Below, piece after piece: positions 1 to 8,040 of a DNA stretch of 36,704 bases. Positions within the stretch are counted from its first letter, which is position 1. Every line of letters starts with the position of its first letter. Both the position numbers and the translations under genes were made by a program. The notes under the pieces are model-generated. The model was not told where the DNA came from. It made no database searches and worked only from the letters and a program-made list of their open reading frames with translations. This stretch comes from Achromobacter sp. ASV32 (GTDB lineage: Bacteria; Pseudomonadota; Gammaproteobacteria; Burkholderiales; Burkholderiaceae_B), in assembly GCF_016428805.1 (NCBI RefSeq), contig NZ_JAELTJ010000053.1, forward strand, positions 1 through 36,704, in the 5' to 3' direction.

Positions 1-400
1 GGTCGGACTCGGCGGCGCGCGGCCGCCAGAAGCGGAAACTGCTGCCGGCGTGCGCCTGCACGGCCAGCACCAGGTTGTCCAGCACGCTGGACTGCTTGAA
101 GATGTTGGTGATCTGGTATGACCGCGACAGGCCCGCCGCCACCCGCTGGTGCGCGTTCATGGCGGTGACGTCGCGCCCGCCCACGGCCAGCGTGCCGGCA
201 TCGGCCGCCAGGGTGCCCGACAGCAGATGGATCAGCGTGGACTTGCCCGCGCCGTTCGGCCCGATCAGGGCATGGATCTCGCCGGGGTTCAGCGAGATCG
301 AGACATTGTCGGTGGCGACCAGCGCGCCGAAGCGCCGCACCAGGTTGCTGGCCTGCAACGCAGGCGCGTGGGGCCGGACTTGGGATTGGGGTTGGCTCAT
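1..400 (-). CDS. livG: HAAT-family ABC transporter ATP-binding protein LivG (partial)
   Basis: Cytoplasmic ATPase of a branched-chain-amino-acid-type importer. Reading the minus strand from ATG at 400 gives MSQPQSQVRPHAPALQASNL, followed by the Walker A motif GPNGAGKST near residues 54-62. The Q-loop region reads SRSYQITNIFK, typical of LivG. The LSGGQ signature, Walker B and C-terminus lie beyond the left window edge, so about 133 residues are visible. The start overlaps the livM stop (ATGA, 4 nt), which implies translational coupling in livK-H-M-G. The second ATPase (LivF) expected for this family is presumably just outside. Family is certain; the substrate is not shown by this subunit. Confidence 0.93.
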   Translation of the reverse strand, partial: MSQPQSQVRPHAPALQASNLVRRFGALVATDNVSISLNPGEIHALIGPNGAGKSTLIHLLSGTLAADAGTLAVGGRDVTAMNAHQRVAAGLSRSYQITNIFKQSSVLDNLVLAVQAHAGSSFRFWRPRAAESD

Positions 401-1365
401 GATGCCGCCTTGCCGGTTGATGCCGCCTTGCCGCCGCCGAACAGCGGGCCGAACAGGCCCACCAGGCCGCGCGGGGCGCCGAACACCACGCACAGCAGCA
501 GCACGCCCAGGGGCAGGTGCCAGTATTCCGTCCATTGACGCAGCACTTCTTCCAGCACCAGCATCACCACGGCGCCCGCTACGCCGCCGTAGCGCAGGCC
601 GATGCCGCCGACCAGCACCATGATCAGCAGGTTGGCCGACTGGGTCCAGTGCATCAGGCTGGGCGAGATGAACAGATTGTGATTGGCCAGCAATGCGCCC
701 GCCAGTCCGGCCGCCGCGCCGCTCAGCGTGAACGCGGTGAGCTTGATGCGATAGACGGGATAGCCCAATGACTCCATGCGCGATTCATTCTCGCGGATAC
801 CCTGCAGCGCCGTGCCGAAGCGCGAGGCCACCAGCCGGCCGAACAGCCACATGGCCACGGCGAACAGGGCCAGGACCAGGTAATAGAACGAGACGTCATT
901 GGCCAGATCGAGGCCGGGCAGCGTGGAATAGCCCGGCAGGTTCAGGCCGTCCTCGCCGCCGTACTGCCTCAGCGAGATGAAGATATAGAACAGCATCTGG
1001 GCGAACGCCAGCGTGATCATGATGAAGTACACACCGCGGGTGCGCAGCGAGATCGCCCCGGTGATGCAGGCCAGCAGGCCCGCCAGCACCATCGCCACCG
1101 GCCAGGACACCAGCGCCGATGTGACGCCCGACATCGCCAGGATGCCCACCGCGTAGGCGCCCGCGCCAAAGAAGGCCGCGTGGCCCAGCGCCACCATGCC
1201 GCCGTAGCCCAGGATCAGGTTCAGGCTGGTCGCGGCCAGCGCGTAGATCAGCACCCGGCGCACGAAGGAAATATAGAAGTCCAGGCCCAGCGCCGGCGCC
1301 ACCAGCGGAAACGCCGCCAGCAGCGCCAGAAGGACCAGGGTCCAGAGAGTCGAAGAGATCCGCAT
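397..1365 (-). CDS. livM: HAAT-family ABC transporter permease LivM
   Basis: Inner-membrane permease, 322 aa from ATG at 1365 (MRISSTLWTLVLLALLAAFP). An in-frame extension upstream exists but would run through the end of livH, so the ATG 2 nt after the livH stop is preferred. The sequence is a run of hydrophobic helices with the family motifs LIYALAATSLNLILGYGGMV near the N-terminus, GHAAFFGAGAYAVGIL, and GGIGLRYGGVAGAVV in the C-terminal third. The EAA-like cytoplasmic loop lies around QGIRENESRMESLGYPVYRIKL. It pairs with LivH to form the channel and ends inside the livG start. Length and motifs fit LivM proteins; the C-terminal tail is unusually rich in Gly/Ala/Lys. Confidence 0.93.
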   Translation of the reverse strand: MRISSTLWTLVLLALLAAFPLVAPALGLDFYISFVRRVLIYALAATSLNLILGYGGMVALGHAAFFGAGAYAVGILAMSGVTSALVSWPVAMVLAGLLACITGAISLRTRGVYFIMITLAFAQMLFYIFISLRQYGGEDGLNLPGYSTLPGLDLANDVSFYYLVLALFAVAMWLFGRLVASRFGTALQGIRENESRMESLGYPVYRIKLTAFTLSGAAAGLAGALLANHNLFISPSLMHWTQSANLLIMVLVGGIGLRYGGVAGAVVMLVLEEVLRQWTEYWHLPLGVLLLCVVFGAPRGLVGLFGPLFGGGKAASTGKAAS

Positions 1366-1367
1366 GC

Positions 1368-2288
1368 TCAGCCTCGCGCCGGAAACAGGCCGCAAGGCCG
1401 GAACACCAGAACCGCCGCCATCAGCACATAGATGGCAATCGCAGCCAGCGTGGGGCCGACGCTGGAAGCCACCGCAGGCGAGAACACCTGGCGCAGCAGC
1501 ATCGGCAGAAAGGCCCGCCCGGCGGTATCGACCATGCCCACCAGCAAGGCGCCGACGAAGGCGCCGCGGATCGACCCGATGCCCCCGATGACGATGCATA
1601 CCAGCACCAGGATCAGGATCTCTTCGCCCATGCCGACCTGCACCGAAGTGATCGGCCCCAGCAAGGCGCCGGCCACGGCCGCCAGCATGGCGCCCAGGAC
1701 GAACACGCCCAGGAACAGCAGCGGCACGCGCACGCCCATCAGCGTGGCCATCTGGCGGTTGGACGCGCCGGCCCGCACCAGTACGCCCGCGCGGGTACGC
1801 GTGACGAACCAGTACAGGCCCACGGCCGAGGCGACCCCGAAGACGATGATCATCAGGCGGTACGCGGGATAGAGCAGGTCGGGCAGGAGCCGCACCGGGC
1901 CGGACAGCAAGGCGGGCATGTTGAGCATGACCGGGGCCGGGCCCCAGATCATCTTGACCAGGTCATTGGCGATGAGAATGACGGCGTAGGTGCCCAGCAC
2001 CTGGGCCAGGTGGTCGCGCAGCGCCAGGCGGCGGATCAGCGTCAGTTCCAGCGCCACCCCCACCAGGCCGGTGGCAACCGCGGCCACCAGCACCGCGGCG
2101 GTGAACGACCCCGTGCGCTGCATGGTTTCGGCGGCGACATAGGCGCCTGCCATATAGAGCGAGCCGTGCGCCAGATTCATGATGTCCATGATGCCGAACA
2201 CCAGGGTCAGCCCGGCCGCGATCAGAAACAACATCAACCCAAACTGCAGACCGTTCAGCAATTGCTCGACGATGAGCGTGAACGTCAT
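1368..2288 (-). CDS. livH: HAAT-family ABC transporter permease LivH
   Basis: Inner-membrane permease, 306 aa. ATG at 2288 is chosen because GGGGAAG lies 4-10 nt upstream on the minus strand and the protein then begins MTFTLIVEQLLNGLQFGLML, the usual LivH start. The motif LTLVFGIMDIMNLAHGSLYM near residue 30 and VCIVIGGIGSIRGAFVGALLVG near residue 230 are diagnostic. A DUF-like longer start upstream is a shadow of the leader. It lies between livK and livM; 2 nt separate its stop from the livM start. Substrate is not decided by the permease. Confidence 0.93.
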   Translation of the reverse strand: MTFTLIVEQLLNGLQFGLMLFLIAAGLTLVFGIMDIMNLAHGSLYMAGAYVAAETMQRTGSFTAAVLVAAVATGLVGVALELTLIRRLALRDHLAQVLGTYAVILIANDLVKMIWGPAPVMLNMPALLSGPVRLLPDLLYPAYRLMIIVFGVASAVGLYWFVTRTRAGVLVRAGASNRQMATLMGVRVPLLFLGVFVLGAMLAAVAGALLGPITSVQVGMGEEILILVLVCIVIGGIGSIRGAFVGALLVGMVDTAGRAFLPMLLRQVFSPAVASSVGPTLAAIAIYVLMAAVLVFRPCGLFPARG

Positions 2289-2411
2289 GAAAACTTCCCC
2301 TAGCTGTATGCCCCACCCCGACGTGCTGCCCCTCAAAGGGACATCGCTACGGACCCGCAAAGCCGGATGCGTGCGCCCCGGCGGGGGCAGGCATCGGATC
2401 GGCAATGCCGG

Positions 2412-2431
2412 CCCCGTGCGACCGCACGGGG
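2412..2431 (-). other. Intercistronic hairpin between livK and livH
   Basis: A perfect 9-bp stem (CCCCGTGCG / CGCACGGGG, 2-nt loop on the DNA; the closing pairs would open) lies 28 nt after the livK stop in the 171-nt livK-livH spacer. On the minus strand it is followed by CCGGCATTGCC, with no T-tract, so it does not look like a complete terminator. Hairpins at this spot commonly protect the binding-protein mRNA and lower permease expression; that role is an inference here. Confidence 0.45.
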
Positions 2432-2459
2432 ACCGGGCTTTATCGTGTCGCCGTACGCG

Positions 2460-3623
2460 TTAAAGCTTGCAGTCGCCGACGTAGACGTCCTGGTACTTGT
2501 CGAAGACCTTGCCCACCAGCTTGTTGGTGATGCGGCCGCTGGCGTCCTTGTCGACGACGCGCAGGTAGTACGCCTGGATGGGGTAGTGGTTCTTGCCGTA
2601 GGTGTAAGGACCGCGCACCGAGGGGTAGTCGGCCTTTGCCAGCGCCTTGACGATGGCGTCGCGGTCGGCGGCCTTGCCGCCTGCCTGCTTGACGGCGGCG
2701 TCCATGGCCATGATGACGTCATAGGCCTGGGCGGCGTACACGGACGGGTAACGGCCGTTGTATTCCTTGCGGAAAGCCTCGACGAAGGCCTTGTTCTGCG
2801 GCACGTCCAGGTCATGCGCCCACTGCGCGGTGTTGTACATGCCCAGCATGGGTTCGCCCACGGCCTGGATCACGTCTTCGTCGGCCGAGAAGCCCGGGCC
2901 GATCAGCTTGACGCTCTGCGACAGGCCGGCCGAGACGAACTGCTTGACGAAGTTGATGCCCATGCCGCCCGGCAGGAAGATATAGACGGCGTCCGGCTTG
3001 GCCGCGCGGATCTGGGCGATTTCGGCGGCGTAGTCGATCTGGCCCAGCTTGGTGTAGACCTCGTCGCCCGGGGCGGTCTTGTAGCCGCGCTTGAAGCCGG
3101 TCAGCGCATCCTTGCCCGCCGGATAGTCCGGGGCCATGATGAACATCTTCTTGAAGCCGCGGTCGGCGGCCACCTTGCCGGCGGCTTCATGGAAGGCGTC
3201 GTTCTGGTACGACGAGCCGAACCAGTAGTTGTTGCACTGGGCGCCGGCGAACTGGCTGGGGCCCGGGTTGTTGGACAGGTACGGCACCTTGGCGGCGAAC
3301 AGCGCGGGGCCGACGGCCAGCGCCACGTTCGAACCGATCGGGCCGGTGAAGAAATCGACCTTGTCGCGCTGGATGTAACGCGTGACCAGTTGGCGGGCCT
3401 GGTCGGGGTTGCCCCCCATGTCGGTCTGGAGGAATTCGGCGGGCTGGCCGCCCAGCTTGCTGCCCAGCTGCTTGATGGCCAGATTGAAGCCGTCGCGGGC
3501 TTCGGCGCCCAGCGCCGAGAACGGGCCGGAAATGTCGTTGGCGATACCGACCTTGACCGGATCGGCATAGGCCAGTGCCGGCACCAACGCAGCGGCGGCA
3601 ACGAGGGAAGTGATCAAACGCAT
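2460..3623 (-). CDS. Periplasmic HAAT-family (LivJ/LivK-type) substrate-binding protein
   Basis: Periplasmic receptor of the livHMG transporter, 387 aa. A Sec signal peptide (MRLITSLVAAAALVPALAYA, cleavage before DPVKVGIAND) precedes a type-I periplasmic-binding fold: KVGIANDISGPFSALG, GGNPDQARQLVTRYIQRDKVDFFTG, and a C-terminal GPYTYGKNHYPIQAYYLRVV. The last element and the divergent MarR gene resemble receptors for aromatic acids in related proteobacteria, so the ligand may be an aromatic or hydroxycinnamate compound rather than leucine. That is inference. It is first in the operon, 170 nt from livH, and presumably the most abundant product. Confidence 0.9.
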   Translation of the reverse strand: MRLITSLVAAAALVPALAYADPVKVGIANDISGPFSALGAEARDGFNLAIKQLGSKLGGQPAEFLQTDMGGNPDQARQLVTRYIQRDKVDFFTGPIGSNVALAVGPALFAAKVPYLSNNPGPSQFAGAQCNNYWFGSSYQNDAFHEAAGKVAADRGFKKMFIMAPDYPAGKDALTGFKRGYKTAPGDEVYTKLGQIDYAAEIAQIRAAKPDAVYIFLPGGMGINFVKQFVSAGLSQSVKLIGPGFSADEDVIQAVGEPMLGMYNTAQWAHDLDVPQNKAFVEAFRKEYNGRYPSVYAAQAYDVIMAMDAAVKQAGGKAADRDAIVKALAKADYPSVRGPYTYGKNHYPIQAYYLRVVDKDASGRITNKLVGKVFDKYQDVYVGDCKL

Positions 3624-3783
3624 GGTGGTGTGCTCCGTGCGCGAGCCGCGCAGAGGGTGTTTTTTTGGAATTGCGATTCGAAGGACTTCTATGCCCGGCC
3701 TGCCGGCCTGGTTAGGCGGCCGTCAGACCGGCGCCCGCAGCAGCCGATCCCGTGATGCGGCATGGGGAGAACTGGCGTGGTTC

Positions 3784-3803
3784 ATAGTTTAGGTTTAAAG
3801 TAT
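3784..3803. promoter_or_regulatory. Candidate MarR operator (imperfect inverted repeat)
   Basis: ATAGTTT-AGGTTT-AAAGTAT is a 20-bp inverted repeat with 6 of 7 arm positions matching. Its size and AT-richness fit MarR-family operators. It overlaps the predicted livK -10 hexamer (3786-3791) and lies in the spacer shared with the divergent MarR gene. No binding data; it rests on symmetry and position. Confidence 0.35.
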
Positions 3804-3815
3804 TCGCCAAAACAA
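3786..3815 (-). promoter_or_regulatory. Candidate livK promoter
   Basis: Minus-strand -35 TTGTTT (3810-3815) and -10 TAAACT (3786-3791) with an 18-bp spacer. Transcription would start near 3779 and leave a leader of about 155 nt before the livK ATG. It is the best sigma-70-like pair in an AT-rich patch, but neither hexamer is perfect. Confidence 0.3.
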
Positions 3816-3929
3816 GTCTAGGGTTTTCACCAGCCCCGCGCGGACATTACCCGACATCCGGCGGATACTCAAGAAATCCGCCCGTCGAAAACCGCCCTTC
3901 ACCCCGTATTCCCGGTAACCTTCCCGACC

Positions 3930-4424
3930 ATGACAGACGCTCCCGACCTGGAATCCCGCGCAGCGCCCGACGACCATCATGCGCTGCGCCTGTGGCTGCG
4001 CATGCTGACCTGCGCCAATCTCATCGAAGGCGAGATCCGCAGCCGGCTGCGCAACGAGTTCGACACCACCCTGCCCCGCTTCGACCTGATGGCGCAATTG
4101 CAGCGCGCCCCCAAGGGCATGAAGATGGGCGAGTTGTCGCGCCACATGATGGTGACCAACGGCAATATCACCGGCATCACCGACCAGCTCGAAAAAGAAG
4201 GCCTGGTGGTGCGCACCAAGGTCGAATCCGACCGCCGCAGTTCGCTCATCAAGCTGACGCCGCAGGGCAAGAAAAGCTTCGCCAGGATGGCGCGGGCGCA
4301 CGAGTCATGGGTCAAGTCCATGTTCGGCGAACTGCCCGAGGCCAGCCGCAACGCGCTGTTCCAGGCGCTGGGCGAACTGAAGCTGCAAGTCGTGGCCAAG
4401 CGCTCGGCCCAGGCCAAGGAGTAA
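3930..4424 (+). CDS. MarR-family transcriptional regulator
   Basis: Cytoplasmic dimeric winged-helix regulator, 164 aa, full family length. The winged helix spans about residues 60-115: LMAQLQRAPKGMKMGELSRHMMVTNGNITGITDQLEKEGLV, then the wing with the MarR signature ESDRRSSLIKLTPQGKK. N- and C-terminal helices provide dimerisation. It diverges from livK across a 306-nt spacer that holds a candidate operator, so control of the liv operon is likely. Regulators of this sub-type often respond to aromatic acids or their CoA thioesters, but the ligand is not readable from the sequence. Confidence 0.9.
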   Translation: MTDAPDLESRAAPDDHHALRLWLRMLTCANLIEGEIRSRLRNEFDTTLPRFDLMAQLQRAPKGMKMGELSRHMMVTNGNITGITDQLEKEGLVVRTKVESDRRSSLIKLTPQGKKSFARMARAHESWVKSMFGELPEASRNALFQALGELKLQVVAKRSAQAKE

Positions 4425-4522
4425 GGCGCCCCCCAGCCGACCGTAGCAAGGGGACCGGCCCCCGCGTGCAATCCGGGCCCGCGCCCCCGAAAACGGCATC
4501 CGTTTGGCGCATAATTGCCGCC

Positions 4523-5563
4523 ATGATTCCGGTATCTCTTCCTGGCGGTAATTTCTACGTGCTGATGGTGGTCTCGCTGGCCTGCCTGTCCACGCTGCTG
4601 ACCTGGCTGGCCGTGCTGGCCACCAGCCGCGGCGCGCGGCTGTGGCTGGGGGAACACCGGCGCGGCGGCGCGATCCTGATGGCGCTGCTGGCCATCATCG
4701 GCGGCATCTTCCCCTACCAGCAGCTCAGCCAGTGGTTCGCCGCCCAGCGCGAGGCGCGCCAGGACGCCAGCCTGAACCGGGTGCTGCCCCAGCCCACCCG
4801 GCTGGCCGGCGTGGACATGCCGGCCGGCACGGTACTGCGCGTGGCGGCCCCCGACGACCTGGCCTCGTTCGACCGCGCCACCTTTCCCGACGGCCACCTG
4901 GCCTCCGTGCAGGGGCTCGACGCCACCCGCCTGTTTCATTACGCGGCTACCGCCCGGCAGCCCGAAACCCTGTCGGTCGAGATCGCGCGCGACCAGGCCC
5001 AGGACGGCTGGCTGTGCAGCCACGGCCATCGCGTCGAATTCGTGATGCTGGGCGGCCAGCCCCGTTTCGCCAGTTGCCACCTGGCCATCGGCAACACCCT
5101 GAACCAGCAACCTGTGCCCGCCGGCACCTGGATCAAGGTCGACGAGGCCGCGCGCGCCAACGCCCCCGACCCGGCCAGCCCGGCGCCCCGCTGGCGGCTC
5201 AGCGCCGAAGGCAGCGACCCGCTGACCCTGGCCGGCATGCCGCTGCTGAAGGTGGACATGACCCTGGACGCCCAGCGCCGCCTGCTGGCTTTCGAGGGCC
5301 TGCTGGCGCGCGAAAGCACGCTGGGGGCCATCACCTACCCCCCCGGCACCCGCATGCTGACAGCGGGCCCGCGGGTGCCCGGCGTACAGGCCGGCGACCT
5401 GCTGTTTTCGCCGTCGCGGGGCCGCTCGGCCCGTCAGGCCGACGGCCGCGAGATCGCCGCCGGCATGTCGGTGCTACAGGCACCGGACGGCACCGTGCGC
5501 GGCATCCTGTCCAACCGCGAGGCCGGGGTACTGGACGTGGCCGCCATGCGCTCCGCCCCCTGA
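4523..5563 (+). CDS. Unknown membrane-anchored protein with three P-A/P-G-T repeats
   Basis: 346 aa, not recognised. ATG 4523 is chosen because it opens a clear N-terminal membrane helix (about residues 12-34). A second helix spans about 49-67, with a short basic loop between (RGARLWLGEHRRGG). The remaining 270 residues should lie on one side of the inner membrane, probably the periplasm. They contain three similarly spaced beta-type motifs: VDMPAGTVLRV (about 97-107), PVPAGTWIKV (197-206) and TYPPGTRML (271-279), which suggests a repetitive beta domain. Two cysteines (in WLCSHGH and RFASCHL) could form a disulfide. It stands alone between the MarR gene and argJ on the same strand, and I assign no function. 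Confidence 0.75.
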   Translation: MIPVSLPGGNFYVLMVVSLACLSTLLTWLAVLATSRGARLWLGEHRRGGAILMALLAIIGGIFPYQQLSQWFAAQREARQDASLNRVLPQPTRLAGVDMPAGTVLRVAAPDDLASFDRATFPDGHLASVQGLDATRLFHYAATARQPETLSVEIARDQAQDGWLCSHGHRVEFVMLGGQPRFASCHLAIGNTLNQQPVPAGTWIKVDEAARANAPDPASPAPRWRLSAEGSDPLTLAGMPLLKVDMTLDAQRRLLAFEGLLARESTLGAITYPPGTRMLTAGPRVPGVQAGDLLFSPSRGRSARQADGREIAAGMSVLQAPDGTVRGILSNREAGVLDVAAMRSAP

Positions 5564-5575
5564 CAGGGGCCTTTC
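5555..5575 (+). terminator. Weak terminator-like hairpin at the end of the unknown gene
   Basis: GCCCC (5555-5559) pairs with GGGGC (5566-5570) across a 6-nt loop and is followed by CTTTCC. The stem overlaps the stop codon of the preceding gene. The T-tract is only three long, so termination would be weak. Confidence 0.3.
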
Positions 5576-5605
5576 CGGCGCCGCCCTGTCCCTGTCGCAA
5601 AGCAG

Positions 5606-5614
5606 TGGGATAAT
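5606..5614 (+). promoter_or_regulatory. Candidate extended -10 promoter of argJ
   Basis: TGGGATAAT (5606-5614) is an extended -10 element: TG, one base, then GATAAT. The matching -35 position holds only CTGTCC, consistent with dependence on the extended -10. A start near 5621 would give a leader of about 64 nt before the argJ ATG. Confidence 0.4.
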
Positions 5615-5684
5615 ACGAAGCTTTCCCCCGCGCGCCGCCTAGCCCTGGCGGCGATTCCGTCCTGCTCATTCATGAGACGAAGTC

Positions 5685-6911
5685 ATGGCCGTTAACCTGC
5701 AGATCCCCTCCGAGTCCGAAATTTTCCCTGTTGCCGGCGTTGAAATCGGCGTTACCGAGGCCGGTATCCGCAAAGCCAACCGACGCGACCTGACGGTCTT
5801 TCGACTGGCCGAAGGCGCCAGCGTTGCCGGCGTGTTCACGCGCAATCGCTTCTGCGCCGCGCCGGTGCAGGTCTGCCAGGCCCACCTGGCCACCGGCGGC
5901 CCGATCCGCGCGCTGGTCATCAACACCGGCAACGCCAATGCCGGCACCGGCGCCGAAGGCCTGAAGAAAGCCCAGGACACCTGCGTCGAACTCGGCCGTC
6001 TGCTGGGCGTGCCTGCCGCGCAGGTGCTGCCGTTCTCGACCGGCGTGATCCTCGAGCCGCTGCCCCTGGACCGCCTGTTCGCCGGCCTGCCCGGCGCCAT
6101 CGCCGACCTGGCCGCCGATCACTGGTTCAGCGCCGCACACGGCATCATGACCACCGACACCCTGCCCAAGATCTCGTCGCGCCGCGCCCAGATCGACGGC
6201 AAGACCGTCACCTTCACCGGCATCAGCAAGGGCGCCGGCATGATCCGCCCCAACATGGCGACCATGCTCAGCTTCCTGGCCACCGACGCCGGCATTGCCC
6301 AGCCGCTGCTGCGCAAGCTGGCCGTCGAGATCGCCGACGCCTCGTTCAACCGCATCACGGTGGACGGCGACACCTCCACCAATGACTCGTTCATCATCGT
6401 GGCCACCGGCAAGTCGGGCGTCAATATCAACGCCGAATCCGACGCCGCCTACCCCGCCGTGCGCGAAGCCCTGACGGCCGCCGCGCTGGAGCTGGCGCAG
6501 AAGATCGTGCGCGACGCCGAAGGCGCCACCAAGTTCATGACCATCCGCGTCGAAGAAGCCGGCAGCACCGAGGAAGCCCTGAAGGTGGCCTACGCCGTGG
6601 CCCACTCGCCGCTGGTCAAGACCGCCTTCTTCGCCTCGGACCCCAACCTGGGCCGCATCCTGGCCGCGGTGGGTTACGCCGGCATCGACGACATGGACGT
6701 GTCGCGCATCCGCCTGTGGCTGGACGATGTCCTGGTCGCGCGCGATGGCGGCCGCAACCCCGATTACCAGGAAGCCGATGGCCAGCGCGTGATGAAGCAG
6801 GCCGAGATCACGGTCCGCATCGCGCTGGGCCGCGGCCAGGTCAACGACACCGTCTACACCTGCGACTTCTCGCACGAGTACGTGACGATCAACGCCGACT
6901 ACCGTTCCTGA
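5685..6911 (+). CDS. argJ: Bifunctional ornithine acetyltransferase / N-acetylglutamate synthase
   Basis: Arginine biosynthesis, cytoplasm: transfers the acetyl group from N-acetylornithine to glutamate, and in bifunctional forms also makes N-acetylglutamate from acetyl-CoA. 408 aa, normal length. The self-cleavage site is intact: KGAGMI then PNMATML, with cleavage expected between Ala192 and Thr193, so Thr193 becomes the N-terminal nucleophile of the beta chain. Other family signatures are NTGNANAGTG (oxyanion-hole region), [10 protein letters not shown], the [11 protein letters not shown] stretch after the cleavage site, and C-terminal [18 protein letters not shown]. The gene sits alone, preceded by a candidate extended -10 promoter and followed by a long hairpin. 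Whether it is mono- or bifunctional cannot be read from sequence. Confidence 0.97.
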   Translation: MAVNLQIPSESEIFPVAGVEIGVTEAGIRKANRRDLTVFRLAEGASVAGVFTRNRFCAAPVQVCQAHLATGGPIRALVINTGNANAGTGAEGLKKAQDTCVELGRLLGVPAAQVLPFSTGVILEPLPLDRLFAGLPGAIADLAADHWFSAAHGIMTTDTLPKISSRRAQIDGKTVTFTGISKGAGMIRPNMATMLSFLATDAGIAQPLLRKLAVEIADASFNRITVDGDTSTNDSFIIVATGKSGVNINAESDAAYPAVREALTAAALELAQKIVRDAEGATKFMTIRVEEAGSTEEALKVAYAVAHSPLVKTAFFASDPNLGRILAAVGYAGIDDMDVSRIRLWLDDVLVARDGGRNPDYQEADGQRVMKQAEITVRIALGRGQVNDTVYTCDFSHEYVTINADYRS

Positions 6912-6923
6912 TTGCATGACCCC

Positions 6924-6956
6924 GCCTGCCGCCCGGCTGACCCCGGCGCGGCAGGC
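6924..6956 (+). terminator. Hairpin downstream of argJ (no T-tract)
   Basis: GCCTGCCGC (6924-6932) pairs perfectly with GCGGCAGGC (6948-6956); an inner CCGG/CCGG pair continues the stem past a one-base bulge. It starts 13 nt after the argJ stop. No T-run follows, so it may be a transcript 3' end stabiliser or part of a Rho-dependent end rather than a classic intrinsic terminator. Confidence 0.45.
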
Positions 6957-7173
6957 GACAGCAGTGAAATCCAGTGGCTGCGCCCGACCAATCGCCTGTC
7001 ACTGACCCCCGACGGCCCGCGGCATCACTGCGGCCCCGGCAGGTGACAACCGTGGAGCGGCGCGCGTCCCAGGACGCTTTGCGGCGGAACGCGCACCCCT
7101 CATCCGACGAAGCCCGCGAATGCGTTGCGGCCCGGCGTTCCGGCCCGCCCGTTCGCTCTCACAGGACTACACC

Positions 7174-8040
7174 GTGACCGCAACCGAATTCACCACACTC
7201 ATCCAACGCGCCGAGCGCGTGCTGGCCCAGCTTGAAGCCTGGCTGCCCCCCGCTCCGCCCGAGATAGACTGGAGCGCGCATGCGTTCCGCTGGCGCAAGC
7301 GCGGCGCGCGCGGCTGGCTCGATGCCGTGCGCCACGTGGCGACCATCGACCTGCAGGACCTGCAGCATATCGAGCGCCAGAAGGCCATCATCGACCGCAA
7401 CACCCAGCAGTTCATCGCCAGGAAGCCGGCCAACAACGTGCTGATGACCGGTGCCCGCGGCACTGGCAAGAGCTCGCTGGTCAAGGCCATGCTGGCCGCC
7501 TACGGCGACCGCGGCCTGCGCCTGATCGAAGTCGACAAGTCCGACCTGGGCGACCTGGCCGACATCGTCGAAATGGTGGCCGCGCGCCCCGAACGCTTCA
7601 TCGTGTTCTGCGACGACCTGTCGTTCGAAGAAGGCGAGGCCGGCTACAAGGCCCTGAAGTCGGTGCTGGACGGCTCGGTGTCCGCCTCGGGCGACAACGT
7701 GCTGATCTACGCCACGTCCAACCGGCGCCACCTGATGCCGGAATACATGAGCGAGAACCTGCAAGCCAAGCACCAGCCCGACGGCGAGATCCACCCCGGC
7801 GAGACCGTGGAAGAAAAAATCTCGCTGTCCGAGCGCTTCGGCCTGTGGCTGTCGTTCTATCCCTTCAAGCAGGACGACTACCTGGACATCGTTTACCACT
7901 GGCTGCGCGAGCTTGGCTGCCCCGAGGCGCAGATCGAGCCGTCACGCACCGAGGCGCTGCAATGGACCATCGAACGCGGCTCTCGTTCGGGCCGCGTCGC
8001 CTACCAATTCGCCCGCGACTGGGCTGCCCGCCATGTCTGA
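7174..8040 (+). CDS. DUF815-family P-loop ATPase
   Basis: AAA+-like ATPase of the DUF815 family, 288 aa from GTG 7174. GTG is preferred over upstream in-frame ATG 7120 because ACAGGA lies 8 nt before it and family members begin near this point. Walker A is GARGTGKSS (residues 93-101). Walker B is [10 protein letters not shown] with Asp147-Asp148. A sensor-1-like [10 protein letters not shown] follows, and the C-terminal helical part carries [13 protein letters not shown]. The family is widespread and conserved but its cellular role is not established. The stop overlaps the start of the Nudix fusion gene by 8 nt, so the two are translated together. An AAA+ repair or housekeeping role beside MutT is possible but speculative. 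Confidence 0.92.
   Translation: MTATEFTTLIQRAERVLAQLEAWLPPAPPEIDWSAHAFRWRKRGARGWLDAVRHVATIDLQDLQHIERQKAIIDRNTQQFIARKPANNVLMTGARGTGKSSLVKAMLAAYGDRGLRLIEVDKSDLGDLADIVEMVAARPERFIVFCDDLSFEEGEAGYKALKSVLDGSVSASGDNVLIYATSNRRHLMPEYMSENLQAKHQPDGEIHPGETVEEKISLSERFGLWLSFYPFKQDDYLDIVYHWLRELGCPEAQIEPSRTEALQWTIERGSRSGRVAYQFARDWAARHV

Larger units (their letters stand above)
3624..3929. other. Divergent intergenic region, livK / marR
   Basis: This 306-nt gap holds no gene that I can support. It is markedly AT-richer than its surroundings around 3781-3820 and contains the candidate livK promoter and MarR operator listed separately. A run of seven T (3660-3666 region) lies in the likely livK leader. I see no convincing plus-strand promoter for the MarR gene. 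Confidence 0.6.

Noticed and set aside
2367..3755. A 460-codon plus-strand open frame opposite livK
   Set aside because: Composition and lack of domains mark it as a shadow of the binding-protein gene.
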